Part shown: positions 15,057 through 24,416 of the stretch, in pieces
Layout: each line of letters starts with the position of its first letter
How positions within the stretch are numbered: position 1 is the stretch's first letter
NCBI GenBank assembly: GCA_039033415.1
Contig: JBCCCR010000027.1
Coordinates: 37,943-101,942, forward strand
DNA: 64,000 nucleotides
Source of the DNA: Pseudomonadota bacterium
GTDB taxonomy: Bacteria; Pseudomonadota; Gammaproteobacteria; Xanthomonadales; SZUA-38
Reading direction: 5' to 3'
Notes under the pieces: generated by a model
The model's database searches: none
What the model was told of the DNA's origin: nothing
Seen by the model: the letters and a program-made list of their open reading frames with translations, nothing else
Translations under genes and position numbers: made by a program

Positions 15057-16377
15057 ACTGGATGGGCTGAACGTCTCGCTGCTCGGTGAGCTGGCCTTGT
15101 TCGTAGGCGACGTAGCCATTGATCACGGTGGTGTCGACCGTCGCCCCGAGCGTCATTCCCTCGAAAGGTGACCAGCCACAGCGTGACAGCACCTGATCGC
15201 GGCTGACGGTGCGGCGGTTTTGTGTGTCCATGATGACGAGATCCGCCCAATAACCCTCGCGGATAAAGCCGCGGTCAATAATGTTGTAGCGCCGAGCGAT
15301 GTTGTGGCTGGTGCGGTCGACCGCCATCTCCAGCGGCAGCTCGCCGCGCCGAACCAGTTCAAGCAGCGCGCACATGACGTCCTGGACCAGCGGCAGGCCG
15401 GCGGCGGCGCGCGGGTAGGGCACCTCTTTCTCCGCCAGCGTATGAGGCGCGTGATCCGTCGCGATGGCGTCGATACGCCCTTCAGCCACCGCCTTCAGCA
15501 GCGCCTGCCGATCCTCTGGGCGTTTGATTGCCGGGTTGCACTTGATGAAGTTTCCCTTGTCGGGGTAGCTGGTCTGATCAAAAAACAGGTGATGGACGCA
15601 GGCTTCGACCGTGATCTGCTTGTCCTCCACGGGGCCTGGCGCAAACAGCTCAAGCTCCCGTGCCGTGGTCAGGTGAAGCACGTGCAGCCGCGTACCGTGT
15701 TCTTTGGCGAGCCCAACGGCAAAAGACGAGCTTTTCCAGCAGGCCTCTTCGCTGCGTATTTCCGGGTGCGCGGTGACGGGAATGTCGTCACCATACTTTT
15801 CCTGCGCCGCGGCGTGGTTGGCGGCGATCATGGGGGAATCCTCGCAGTGGGTGGTGACAATACCCGGTGCGTGACGAAAGATGTCTTCAAGCGTCGCCGG
15901 GTTGTCCACCAGCATATTGCCCGTGGAGGCGCCCATAAAGACTTTGACGCCGGCCGCCTGCCCGAGCTTCAGGCGCTTGATCTCCTCAATGTTGTCGTTG
16001 GTTGCGCCCATATAGAAGGCGTAGTTCGCCCAGGCTTTCTGATTCCCCAGCGCATACTTCTCCGCCAGTCGCCCGGCGGAGGTCGTGGTCGGATTTGTAT
16101 TGGGCATCTCCATAAAGCTGGTGATGCCGCCGGCCACCGCCGCCCGTGATTCGCTTTCTATGTCGCCCTTATGCGTCAACCCCGGCTCGCGAAAATGCAC
16201 CTGGTCATCGATCATGCCGGGCAGTACCAGCTTGCCGCCGGCATCAATTTCCTTGCGGGCCGCAGCGTCAATACCCGCTGCCAGCTTCTCGATACGGCCT
16301 TTGTTGATCAATATGTCGGACTCCCAGCGCCGGCCTTCGTTGACCAACAGGGCGTTGCGGATCAGCAGGTCATTCAT
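15043..16377 (-). CDS. pyrC: Dihydroorotase (class I type)
   Basis: 444 residues from ATG 16377; GTG at 16404 is an alternative. It converts carbamoyl-aspartate to dihydroorotate in pyrimidine synthesis in the cytoplasm. Visible motifs: [14 protein letters not shown] (residues about 50-63), the likely carboxylated lysine in [27 protein letters not shown] and the late IATDHAPHT. The usual HxH metal motif reads QxH here, a variant also familiar from Bacteroidetes-type enzymes. The start overlaps the end of yidD by 8 bases, so translation is probably coupled. An allantoinase or hydantoinase role cannot be excluded by sequence alone, but the lysine and DHAPHT motifs favour dihydroorotase. Confidence 0.87.
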   Translation of the reverse strand: MNDLLIRNALLVNEGRRWESDILINKGRIEKLAAGIDAAARKEIDAGGKLVLPGMIDDQVHFREPGLTHKGDIESESRAAVAGGITSFMEMPNTNPTTTSAGRLAEKYALGNQKAWANYAFYMGATNDNIEEIKRLKLGQAAGVKVFMGASTGNMLVDNPATLEDIFRHAPGIVTTHCEDSPMIAANHAAAQEKYGDDIPVTAHPEIRSEEACWKSSSFAVGLAKEHGTRLHVLHLTTARELELFAPGPVEDKQITVEACVHHLFFDQTSYPDKGNFIKCNPAIKRPEDRQALLKAVAEGRIDAIATDHAPHTLAEKEVPYPRAAAGLPLVQDVMCALLELVRRGELPLEMAVDRTSHNIARRYNIIDRGFIREGYWADLVIMDTQNRRTVSRDQVLSRCGWSPFEGMTLGATVDTTVINGYVAYEQGQLTEQRDVQPIQFSER

Positions 16378-16702
16378 GATTGTCTCGATCAGCGGGTGCG
16401 TCACAGCAGTGATGCGGGGTCGGAACCGGGTCCAGACCGCCGCGGCTCAGCGGATGGCATCGCAGCAGGCGGCGGGCGCCCAGCAGCACGCCCCGACGGA
16501 CGCCATAGAGGGCGATCGCCTCGCTGGCGTACTGCGAACAGCTCGGATGAAATCGGCACCGCGGCCCGAGCAGCGGACTGATAAAGCGTCGGTAACCTGC
16601 CAGCAGCCGGAGCAGCATCGTCTGCACCACATTTGTCGGTGACTGCGGTAGCGTTTGGCCTGGCTGGGGGTCCTGGGGAGGTGCCGCGTCGAATTCGCTC
16701 AC
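16370..16702 (-). CDS. yidD: YidD membrane protein insertion efficiency factor
   Basis: 110 residues. The conserved block [17 protein letters not shown] and [15 protein letters not shown] is diagnostic of YidD, followed by SRGGLDPVP. Known role: a small inner-membrane-associated protein that helps YidC insert membrane proteins. It is normally in the rpmH-rnpA-yidD-yidC cluster; here it stands before the dihydroorotase gene, away from that cluster. The N-terminal 25 residues are extra and poorly conserved, so an internal start (MLLRLL) is possible. Confidence 0.9.
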   Translation of the reverse strand: MSEFDAAPPQDPQPGQTLPQSPTNVVQTMLLRLLAGYRRFISPLLGPRCRFHPSCSQYASEAIALYGVRRGVLLGARRLLRCHPLSRGGLDPVPTPHHCCDAPADRDNHE

Positions 16703-16734
16703 CGGCGGTGGCCGCCGAGCAGGCGACTAGGGAG

Positions 16735-16763
16735 TTGCTGAAGCATCCGACTTACGATATAAC
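16735..16763 (+). promoter_or_regulatory. Sigma-70-like promoter for dksA
   Basis: TTGCTG at 16735-16740 and TATAAC at 16758-16763 are 17 bases apart, both close to consensus. Transcription would start near 16770, about 93 bases before the dksA ATG. Confidence 0.6.
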
Positions 16764-16862
16764 ATCGCCCCTGATCGCTCAAGGCAACGCAAAACAAGGG
16801 TGTTTTGCCATCGCCTTATCGCGACTTCATTCTTTGAATTTCAACGGGTTATACGAGTATTC

Positions 16863-17315
16863 ATGAGTGCTAAGCCAAATGGACTGCCCGAGGGGTATAA
16901 CCCCAAGGTGAAGCTTCCCAAGAACTACAAACCCACTGCCAAAGAAGAGTACATGTCCGACCGGCAGCAGGAGTATTTTCGCCAAAAGCTGCTGGTTTGG
17001 CGTCAGGAGCTCATCGACGAGTCTCAGCAGACGATCGATCACCTGCGGTCGGAGGTTCGAGATGTGGGTGACGAGGCGGAGCGTGCGACGCGCGAGACCG
17101 AAAACAGTCTGGAGCTGCGCACGCGCGATCGCTATCGCAAGCTGATCAGCAAGATCGAGCAGGCGCTGCGTCGGATCGATGACGGAAGCTATGGCTACTG
17201 CGAAGAGACCGACGAAGAAATTGGCATCCAGCGGCTTGAGGCGCGCCCGATAGCCACGCTGAGTCTGGATGCTCAAGAGCGCTGGGAGCTGCGGCAGCGC
17301 CAGCTCTCCAAATAA
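16863..17315 (+). CDS. dksA: RNA polymerase-binding transcription factor DksA (zinc-site-poor form)
   Basis: 150 residues from ATG 16863. The coiled-coil (residues about 35-110) has the tip region around VRDVGDEAERATRETE with the essential aspartates. The C-terminal part reads YGYCEETDEEIGIQRLEARP then TLSLDAQERWE. DksA works with ppGpp to adjust transcription initiation in the stringent response. In E. coli four cysteines bind zinc; here only one remains (C..T and S..A in place of the CxxC pairs). This form is common in some proteobacteria and resembles Pseudomonas DksA2 in being less dependent on zinc and redox state. Function should be intact. Confidence 0.93.
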   Translation: MSAKPNGLPEGYNPKVKLPKNYKPTAKEEYMSDRQQEYFRQKLLVWRQELIDESQQTIDHLRSEVRDVGDEAERATRETENSLELRTRDRYRKLISKIEQALRRIDDGSYGYCEETDEEIGIQRLEARPIATLSLDAQERWELRQRQLSK

Positions 17316-17419
17316 CCTGCACCGGAGCCCTTCTCGGGGTCTGAGATCCGGTCATCGGGCAAACCGCTACGGCTGCCCACCCAACGCCGTTTGACGAGAT
17401 GCAGGCGCGACCGCGCCGC

Positions 17420-17863
17420 TTAGCTTGCCGCCGCCGCCAGCGACGAACTTGCGTGCTGGCGGATCGTAGCCAGCATCGAGGCCAAGCCGTTGCTGCGGGT
17501 AGGTGAGAGGTGTGACTTGAGCCCGATGTCTTCCACGAACTGCGGCTGGTGCGCCAGGATCTCCGATGCCGGCTGGCCCGAGTAAACCCGAAGAACCAGC
17601 GCAATCAGGCCGCAGACGATGGCCGAGTCACTCACCGCGCGAAACGTCAGCTCGCCGGCATCCCCGTGAGCGGTCAGCCAGACCTGTGACTGACAGCCAT
17701 AGAGCCGGTTTTCATCAACGCGCTGATCTTCGGGAAAGTCGGGGAGCTTTCGCCCGAGATCGATAATGTACTGATAACGATCCATCCAGTCGTCGAAGAA
17801 GCTGAATTCCTCGACGATTTCCTCCTGGATGTCGCTGATAGGTGTCACCGTTCTGCTCTCCAT
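17420..17863 (-). CDS. sufE: SufE family cysteine desulfuration protein
   Basis: 147 residues. Family hallmarks are ENRLYGCQSQVWL with the sulphur-accepting cysteine (about residue 57), FRAVSDSAIVCGLIALVLRV and LSPTRSNGLASMLATI. SufE takes sulphur from the SufS desulfurase and passes it to the SufBCD scaffold for iron-sulphur cluster assembly in the cytoplasm. No suf operon is adjacent. The start lies 19 bases inside the end of cysS, so it follows cysS on the same transcript. Confidence 0.93.
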   Translation of the reverse strand: MESRTVTPISDIQEEIVEEFSFFDDWMDRYQYIIDLGRKLPDFPEDQRVDENRLYGCQSQVWLTAHGDAGELTFRAVSDSAIVCGLIALVLRVYSGQPASEILAHQPQFVEDIGLKSHLSPTRSNGLASMLATIRQHASSSLAAAAS

Positions 17864-19215
17864 GTCGTTCCTTCGGCGCCGTCCTCGATTACAATGCCCG
17901 CCGCCTTCAGCTCGTCGCGGATAGCGTCAGCCCGCGCGAAATCCCGCTCGGCGCGTGCCTGCTGGCGTTGCGTGAGCAGCGCCTCGATCCGATCCGCGTC
18001 GAGGCTGACGGCTCCTTGTTTGAGCCAAGTATCGGGACTTGCGCCGAGTAGTCCCAGCAGCGCGCCGCTGGCCAGGATTACCCCCTTTAACTGCGCCCGA
18101 TCGCTATCCGATTCAAGGCCGGCCACCTGGCTGACCAGCTGATTCAACGCCGCCAATGCCCGGGGCGTATTGAGATCATCCTCGAGTGCAGCTAGCACCT
18201 CGGGATCTGGGTCGCCGGGCGTCGCTGGAAGATGCTCGAGCGTCTTGAGCACGCGATACATCTTGTCGAGCCGATCGCGCTGCTGGGTGAGCACCTGCTC
18301 CGACCAGTCGAGCGGCTGACGATAATGGGCCGACAGCAGGGTCAGGCGCAGTAGCTCACCCGGGTAGTCGTCGAGCAGTTGGTGCACGGTTAGCACGTTG
18401 CCCTCGGACTTTGCCATTTTTTCTCGGTGCAGCGTCAGAAAGCCGTTGTGCATCCAGCAGCCCACGAAGGGGGCGCCGTTGGCGCAGCAGCTCTGAGCCA
18501 TTTCGTTTTCGTGGTGGGGAAACACCAGGTCCACTCCGCCGCCATGAATATCGATGGTGGTGCCGAGGTGAGCCCGAATCATGGCTGAGCACTCGATATG
18601 CCAGCCGGGTCGCCCGCGGCCCCAGGGGCTGTCCCAGCCCGGCTGATTGCCCGTCGAGGGCTTCCACAACACAAAGTCTGCCGGCGATTGTTTATAGGGC
18701 GCTACGTCCACCCGCGCGCCCGCCAGCAGCTCCTTCACCGAGCGCTTGGACAGGCGGCCGTAGTTGGGATCGGTCGCCACAGAAAACAGTACGTGTCCTT
18801 CGGCCTCATAAGCATGGCCGTTTTCGATCAACGTGCTCACCATATCGATGATGGCGTCGATGTTTTCTGTGGCTCGCGGCGTCAGATCCGGCTCCAGGGC
18901 GCCGAGCGCCGCCATATCCTCGGTATACACGCGCTCGTACTTTTCGGTGATCACATCGATTGAGAGATTTTGCGCCTCGGCGGCGTCCATGATCTTGTCG
19001 TCGACGTCCGTGAAGTTGCGCGCGTAGATGACCTTTGGATAGCGCTGTCTAAGGAGGCGATAGAGCACGTCAAACACGACCACCGGTCGGGCGTTGCCGA
19101 TATGCGCATAGTTGTAAACCGTGGGCCCACAGACGTACATCGTCACTCGGGCTGGATCCACGGGTTCAAAGAGGCGTTTCTCGCGCGACAGCGTGTTGTA
19201 AAGGACAAGGGCCAT
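17845..19215 (-). CDS. cysS: Cysteinyl-tRNA synthetase
   Basis: 456 residues from ATG 19215; the open frame continues upstream but the family begins at MALVLYNTLSREK. Motifs: CGPTVYNYAHIGNARP (zinc cysteine and HIGH motif), GWHIECSAM, a HHENEMAQS zinc segment and REKMAKSEGN (KMSKS). It charges tRNA-Cys with cysteine in the cytoplasm. The length matches the family (about 460). sufE follows with a small overlap, linking cysteine use with sulphur transfer. Confidence 0.96.
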   Translation of the reverse strand: MALVLYNTLSREKRLFEPVDPARVTMYVCGPTVYNYAHIGNARPVVVFDVLYRLLRQRYPKVIYARNFTDVDDKIMDAAEAQNLSIDVITEKYERVYTEDMAALGALEPDLTPRATENIDAIIDMVSTLIENGHAYEAEGHVLFSVATDPNYGRLSKRSVKELLAGARVDVAPYKQSPADFVLWKPSTGNQPGWDSPWGRGRPGWHIECSAMIRAHLGTTIDIHGGGVDLVFPHHENEMAQSCCANGAPFVGCWMHNGFLTLHREKMAKSEGNVLTVHQLLDDYPGELLRLTLLSAHYRQPLDWSEQVLTQQRDRLDKMYRVLKTLEHLPATPGDPDPEVLAALEDDLNTPRALAALNQLVSQVAGLESDSDRAQLKGVILASGALLGLLGASPDTWLKQGAVSLDADRIEALLTQRQQARAERDFARADAIRDELKAAGIVIEDGAEGTTWRAER

Positions 19216-19543
19216 GAGGTGTAGCAGTTCCTGACGTTCAGCAAAGGGCGTGATGGTATCGCACTTGAAAGACCGAAACCCACCGTTTAGCGCGCTCAAG
19301 CGCCTATCCTGGGTTACACTGACCACCTGTAGAAATAAGCACTTGCGGTGGTTTCCAGCGCTTTTTGTCCAGGTTGTGTCTTTGGAAAAGGTGCTGTGTT
19401 TGAATCCCGGGCGCCGTGCAGGGTGCCGGAGTGTTGACGTGCCGGGCGCCGAGCGTCGGAAGTTACGCTTGCCGCGCGGCTGGAGAGCGCTGCCGCTGAC
19501 CCCAGGGTCGCGGCGGCGCGTCAGGAAACGATAGAGGTCGATC
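19216..19543. other. Divergent intergenic region between cysS and the cyclase gene
   Basis: 328 bases without a gene. It must hold the promoters for cysS (minus) and the cyclase gene (plus). TACACT-like and GATACC-like elements are present around 19250-19320 but none has a convincing partner at the right spacing. No riboswitch or strong hairpin was recognised. Confidence 0.4.
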
Positions 19544-22500
19544 TTGGGGGAGATGCTCCTAAAGCTGCTGCCGTTTGTGCCGCCGCATCTGGCGCGCAAG
19601 CTCATCGCTGATCCCGAATGGGAGCAGCGGCTGGACAGCGACACCATCCACGGCGCCGCCCTGTTCGCCGATATCTCCGGTTTTACCCCGCTGACCGATC
19701 AGCTCGCTGCCGCCGGCAAGGAGGGTCCCGAGGAGCTCACCCGGCTGCTCAACGCCTACTTTAATCCCATCATCGCCGCGATCGAATCGGAGTCTGGCGA
19801 AGTGGTGAAATTCTCCGGGGACGCGCTGATGGTCGTGTTTCCGGCTGACGCCCGACCGTTGGCTGAGGCCGTCCGTCGTGCGCAGCAGGCGGCGGAGGGC
19901 ATGCAGCAGCTCTTGGCGGACATGGGCGCACTGGAAACCACCGCCGGCGAGGTCCAGCTGGAAATGAAGATCGGCATCGGCGCCGGCGACATCGTGGCGA
20001 TGGAGGTCGGCGGCCTGCTCGGCCGCTGGGAATACATCATCGCCGGCGACCCGATTCGCCAGGCGACAGCCGCCGAGGGCGAATGCCGTCCGGGCGAGGT
20101 GGCGCTCAGTCCCGAGGCCAGCGAGGTGATCCATCCGTGGCAGCTGCCGCCGCGCCGGGTCGAGACCGTCATGCAGCCGAACCTTTCCGCTTTGGATTCC
20201 GTAGAACAGACGCTGCGCCGCTTTGTCCCCGGGGCGGTGCTGGGTTTCTTGGAAACCGGCGCGCGCAGCTGGCTTGGCGTCCTGCGCGACATGACGGTGC
20301 TGTTCATCGGGCTCAAGGACTACGAGTTCACCGGGGCGCGCGCGATCAGCCAGTTTCATGAGCTGGTTCGCGACGTCCAGGGTGCGCTGTACCGATTTGA
20401 AGGCAGCCTGAACAAGGTGGCCGTGGACGACAAAGGCGCCCTGATTATGGCGCTCTTCGGCGCACCGCCGCTGGCCCATGAGGACGACACCGTGCGCGGG
20501 CTGAAGGCGGCGCTCGAGATCCAGGCGCTGTCGCGCAGGCGCCAGCAGCCGCTCGCGATCGGCATCACGACCGGTCAGGTTTTTGCCGGGCCCGTAGGCA
20601 GCGAGATGCGCTACGAGTACACGGTGATGGGAGATACCGTCAACCTCAGCGCCCGGCTGATGAAAGCGGCCGGACCGGGCGCGATCCTGTGTGACGAGAC
20701 CACCGCGCAGGGCGCCAATAACCGGGTTCGTCTCGAGCGCCTCGACCCGATTCGGGTCAAAGGCAAGGCAGAGCCGGTAAAGGTCTTCCGCCCGGATGAC
20801 GCGAGCCTGACCTCAAAGATTGTGAGTGGCTCCTTCCGCCCGCCGGCGATGATGGCCGGGCGCGGTCGGGAGATCGGGCTGGTCGATGACACCATCGCTA
20901 CGCTCGAACGGGGCCGTGGAGCGCTGCTGCTGATCGAGGGCGGGGTGGGAATGGGAAAGTCCCGCCTGCTCAAAGAGGTGAAGGTGCAGGCGAAGATCAA
21001 GGGCATCACCTGCCTGAATGGCCTGGCGCGCAGCACCGAAGCCCAGGTCCACCTGCGCGCCTGGCAGGGTGTCATGGAAGATTTCTTCGAGCTGGGGCGC
21101 CTGGAGCTGGACCAGCGCGCTGACCACGTACGCGAGACGCTGGCTGATCTGGCGCCCGGCTGCGTCGATCAGGTCAGCCTGCTGACCGAATGGATGGGCC
21201 TGAGCGCGGTCCGCGGAACCCAGGAGCTGGTGGTCGATCAGCAGCAGCATGAGCATAACCTGATGCACCTGCTCAAAACGCTGGTGCTGGCGTGGACCAA
21301 CACCCGGCCGCTTGTGGTGGCTATCGACGACGCCCAGTGGCTCGACGAGACCTCCTGGATGCTGGTGCGCGACCTGTGCCGCGCGGTCGACAGCGGCAGC
21401 CACCCGCTGCTGCTGGTGCTGGCCACGCAACCCACGCGCCGCGAGGGCGTCAGCGTTGTCGAGGAGATGGAGCGCATGGACTGCTGCGCCGTGGCGCAGC
21501 TGCAGCCGCTGAGCCGCAGCGAATCGAACCTCATGGTGGCGGACCGGCTCGGCGTTCTGCCAGATCGGGTTCCGCAGCGGCTGGGGCTGTTTATTCACGA
21601 ACGCTCCGAAGGCACCCCGTTTGTGGCCGAGGAACTGCTTCGGGCCATGCAGGATCAGGGGATGGTCGAAGTCTGGAAAGACGACAAGACCAACCAGAAT
21701 CTCTGCCGGGTCAGGGGCGAGTTTTCCAGCGAAACGGAAACGCTGCCGGGGTCGGTCCGCGGGCTGATCCTATCGCGGATCGACCGCCTGACCGCCAACC
21801 AGCAGGTCACGCTCAAGGTGGCGTCCGTGTTCGGCCGTCGCTTTGTTCGCCGCGCCCTGGCTGACGTGCTGGCGGACGAGTATGAGTTTGACGACAAGAA
21901 AGTGCAGCAGGATCTGGATACGTTCCACGATATGGAGCTGATCGAGCTGGAGGGTGAAGAGCCCGACCTGCAGTACCGTTTCCAGCACCAGATCACCCAG
22001 GAGGTGGCTTACGAGTCGCTGCTGTTTTCGCAGCGCCGCCAGCTGCATGTTGCGGTGGCTCAATGGATCGAGCAGAAATATGCCGGTCAAGAGGATTTAA
22101 GCTGGCGCGAACACACCATCGATCAACTCGATCCTGGCGCCTCGGCCCTGGCGCCACACTACGGCGAGCTCGCCGATCACTACCGCGCCGCCGGCGAGGA
22201 AAAGCTGGAGCTCCCCTATGCGGTGCTGGCGGGAAACTACGCGGCGCTGCTCTATCAAAACGAGGAAGCCGAGCGGCATTTTCAGCGCGCGCTGGAGCTG
22301 ATTCCGGCGTCCGATCTGCGCTCGCGGCTGCGGGTGCTGAAGGAGTGTGAGAACACATACCGATTGATGGCGCGACGATCGGCCCGCAAGGATGTGCTGC
22401 GCCAGATGCAGCAGATCGCCGGGGAAATCGGCGAAAACGGTGTCAAAGCTCTGGTTGCCATCTTACAATCGGTGTACCAGTTTACTTATGGCCGACCGAA

Positions 22501-23740
22501 ATCCGCCCAGCAATTGGCGATTTCAGCGATCGAGCTGGCCCAGGCGGATCAGGAGCCGCTGATCGAATGCCGGGCCCGACGCTGGCTCGGGGCGTCGCTG
22601 CAGGTAGCAGGACATCATCATCAGGCAAGGGAGGAAATGGAGCGGGCAAACGACCTGGCGGTAGCCGCCGGTGACCCGGATCTCATGGCCGATACAACCA
22701 CACAGCTTGCCCGGCTGGCGGAAAAGCGCGGCGAGTTTCAGCTTTGCCTCGAGTACTGCGAGCAGGCGCTCAAGCTCGCACAGGAAACCGGCAACCTCGG
22801 CGACGAGGCGGCGATCTTGCGGCGCATGGCCAGCGCCTACCTGGCGCTCGACCGGCTTGACGAATCGTTCAAGGCCGTCGATGCGGCGCACGACCTGCTG
22901 ATTCAAATCGGCGACCGGCGCCAGGAAGGGCTGGCGCTGGATCTCAAGGGCCGGATCGCCGTGGCTCGCGGTGACTACTCGGCGGGCAAAGCGCTGTTCG
23001 AGAAGAGTCTTGGGCTACGCCAGCAGATCCAGGATCGCAAGGGCCAGCAGCGTTCTCTGATGTTGCTGGGAGACGCCTGCCTCCATATGGGTGCGCACGA
23101 AAAGGCGCGGGTCTGCTACGAGCAGGCGCTCCAGGATGCCGGGGAGATGTACATGGCCTACGACCAGGCTGAGATCAATGCCCGGCTGGTGCTGCTCGAA
23201 CACTCCACCGGCGATAACGAGAAGGCCAAGCAGCACGGGCTGAAGGCCGCCAAGACGCTGTCTGCTCTCAACGACCAGCCGCTGCTGGCGCAGACTCTCA
23301 CCAGCCTCGGTCACGCGTTTACCGAGCTGGGGGACTACGATTCTGCTGCCGCCGCCTACGGCAACGCCATCCAGATCCGTCAGAAGCTCGGGCAGACCAA
23401 TCTGCTGATGGAAACGGTGGCGGGGTCAGCGAGACTGGATTTCAAGCAGGGTCGGAGCGACGCTGCGCTGGAGAAAGTGAACGAGGTGATGAACGCGCTG
23501 GGTGACGGCGGCTGGACCGGCACCGAGCAGCCTTTTCGTATTTACCAAACCTGTTTTGAAGTGCTCGAGCATCATCAGGATGACCGATCTCAGGCGCTGA
23601 TCGATAAAGCGTTTGCCGAGCTCCAGAGCTCCGCTGAGGCGATCAGTGACGAGCAGCTGCGCGAATCATTCCTGTACAGCGTGATGGAGAACCGCGCGGT
23701 GGACTACTACTACCGCGGGACCCAGCGGACCCAGACTTAA
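19544..23740 (+). CDS. Class III cyclase-AAA ATPase-TPR protein (soluble adenylyl cyclase-like)
   Basis: 1398 residues. TTG 19544 with AGAGG upstream or ATG 19553 may be the start. Residues about 35-175 form a first cyclase homology domain (FADISGFTPLTDQL, VVKFSGDALMVVF) with both metal-binding aspartates. Residues about 245-400 form a second (FIGLKDYEF, VAVDDKGALIMALFG, VMGDTVNLSARLM) in which the first metal aspartate is missing. An ATPase module follows: Walker A GGVGMGKS near 466-474, Walker B LVVAIDDAQWLD near 589. The rest, about 890-1370, is tetratricopeptide repeats. The order resembles human soluble adenylyl cyclase and its bacterial relatives, in which the two domains make one active site. 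Product cAMP and a regulatory role are likely; the input signal is unknown. Confidence 0.87.
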   Translation: MGEMLLKLLPFVPPHLARKLIADPEWEQRLDSDTIHGAALFADISGFTPLTDQLAAAGKEGPEELTRLLNAYFNPIIAAIESESGEVVKFSGDALMVVFPADARPLAEAVRRAQQAAEGMQQLLADMGALETTAGEVQLEMKIGIGAGDIVAMEVGGLLGRWEYIIAGDPIRQATAAEGECRPGEVALSPEASEVIHPWQLPPRRVETVMQPNLSALDSVEQTLRRFVPGAVLGFLETGARSWLGVLRDMTVLFIGLKDYEFTGARAISQFHELVRDVQGALYRFEGSLNKVAVDDKGALIMALFGAPPLAHEDDTVRGLKAALEIQALSRRRQQPLAIGITTGQVFAGPVGSEMRYEYTVMGDTVNLSARLMKAAGPGAILCDETTAQGANNRVRLERLDPIRVKGKAEPVKVFRPDDASLTSKIVSGSFRPPAMMAGRGREIGLVDDTIATLERGRGALLLIEGGVGMGKSRLLKEVKVQAKIKGITCLNGLARSTEAQVHLRAWQGVMEDFFELGRLELDQRADHVRETLADLAPGCVDQVSLLTEWMGLSAVRGTQELVVDQQQHEHNLMHLLKTLVLAWTNTRPLVVAIDDAQWLDETSWMLVRDLCRAVDSGSHPLLLVLATQPTRREGVSVVEEMERMDCCAVAQLQPLSRSESNLMVADRLGVLPDRVPQRLGLFIHERSEGTPFVAEELLRAMQDQGMVEVWKDDKTNQNLCRVRGEFSSETETLPGSVRGLILSRIDRLTANQQVTLKVASVFGRRFVRRALADVLADEYEFDDKKVQQDLDTFHDMELIELEGEEPDLQYRFQHQITQEVAYESLLFSQRRQLHVAVAQWIEQKYAGQEDLSWREHTIDQLDPGASALAPHYGELADHYRAAGEEKLELPYAVLAGNYAALLYQNEEAERHFQRALELIPASDLRSRLRVLKECENTYRLMARRSARKDVLRQMQQIAGEIGENGVKALVAILQSVYQFTYGRPKSAQQLAISAIELAQADQEPLIECRARRWLGASLQVAGHHHQAREEMERANDLAVAAGDPDLMADTTTQLARLAEKRGEFQLCLEYCEQALKLAQETGNLGDEAAILRRMASAYLALDRLDESFKAVDAAHDLLIQIGDRRQEGLALDLKGRIAVARGDYSAGKALFEKSLGLRQQIQDRKGQQRSLMLLGDACLHMGAHEKARVCYEQALQDAGEMYMAYDQAEINARLVLLEHSTGDNEKAKQHGLKAAKTLSALNDQPLLAQTLTSLGHAFTELGDYDSAAAAYGNAIQIRQKLGQTNLLMETVAGSARLDFKQGRSDAALEKVNEVMNALGDGGWTGTEQPFRIYQTCFEVLEHHQDDRSQALIDKAFAELQSSAEAISDEQLRESFLYSVMENRAVDYYYRGTQRTQT

Positions 23741-23748
23741 TCCTAGGT

Positions 23749-24393
23749 TCAGTCCTGGTCCTCATCCTCGTTTTCCCAGTCGTACACCTTGCGCGGCGGG
23801 ATATCGAGCTGTCGGAAGCGCCACGCTCCAACTACCCCTAGCGCAGCGCCGGCCAAATGGGATTCGAACGAGATGCCGGGGACACCTGGCAGTAAGCCCG
23901 AACCGAGACCGCCGTAAAGAAAAAACACCAGCATCGAGAGGGCGATCGCCCGGGTGTCTCTTTTCAAGAGGCCGGACAGCAGAACATAGGTCAGCATGCC
24001 GTACAGCACGCCGCTGGCGCCGATGTGGATGCTGCTCCGCGCCACTAGCCAGACCAACAGCCCGCCACCGATATACACCATCGGCAGGACTCGCACCGAC
24101 GCGTTGGGATAGACGTAGAGCATCCCGGTGCCGAGGACAAACAGCGGCACCGTGTTGTGGAGGAGGTGGCCAAAGCTGCCGTGCAGCAGCGGCGCCAGAA
24201 AAACCCCGGCAAACCCGTCGGCCGAGCGGGGCACAATCCCGAAGCGATTCAGCGGGTAACCCAGCAAAAAGTTGACGATGTGGACCGCCCAGAGCAGCGC
24301 CAGGGCGGCCAGGGTCAGCCTTAGCGCCAGCGCAAAGTTTGCCTTGGCCCTGCCGGAGGTGAGGAAGTCCGGGTCGGGGCGGTGCAGCTGCAC
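23749..24393 (-). CDS. Rhomboid family intramembrane serine protease
   Basis: 214 residues with about six membrane segments. The catalytic serine is in IGASGVLYG and the catalytic histidine in SHLAGAALG; HGSFGHLLHN in an earlier segment is the conserved rhomboid histidine/asparagine region. Rhomboids cut substrates inside the inner membrane. The C-terminus is strongly acidic (DWENEDEDQD). It ends 8 bases from the convergent cyclase gene. Substrate unknown. Confidence 0.9.
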   Translation of the reverse strand: MQLHRPDPDFLTSGRAKANFALALRLTLAALALLWAVHIVNFLLGYPLNRFGIVPRSADGFAGVFLAPLLHGSFGHLLHNTVPLFVLGTGMLYVYPNASVRVLPMVYIGGGLLVWLVARSSIHIGASGVLYGMLTYVLLSGLLKRDTRAIALSMLVFFLYGGLGSGLLPGVPGISFESHLAGAALGVVGAWRFRQLDIPPRKVYDWENEDEDQD

Positions 24394-24416
24394 AGGCGAG
24401 TCTCAGGCTTGCGGGT

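Noticed and set aside
15220..16149. 309-residue open frame on the plus strand inside dihydroorotase
   Set aside because: Antisense to a conserved enzyme; compositional artefact.
19216..19647. N-terminal extension of cysS up to 19647
   Set aside because: The family starts at MALVLYNT (19215); the extension has no similarity and crosses the divergent cyclase start.
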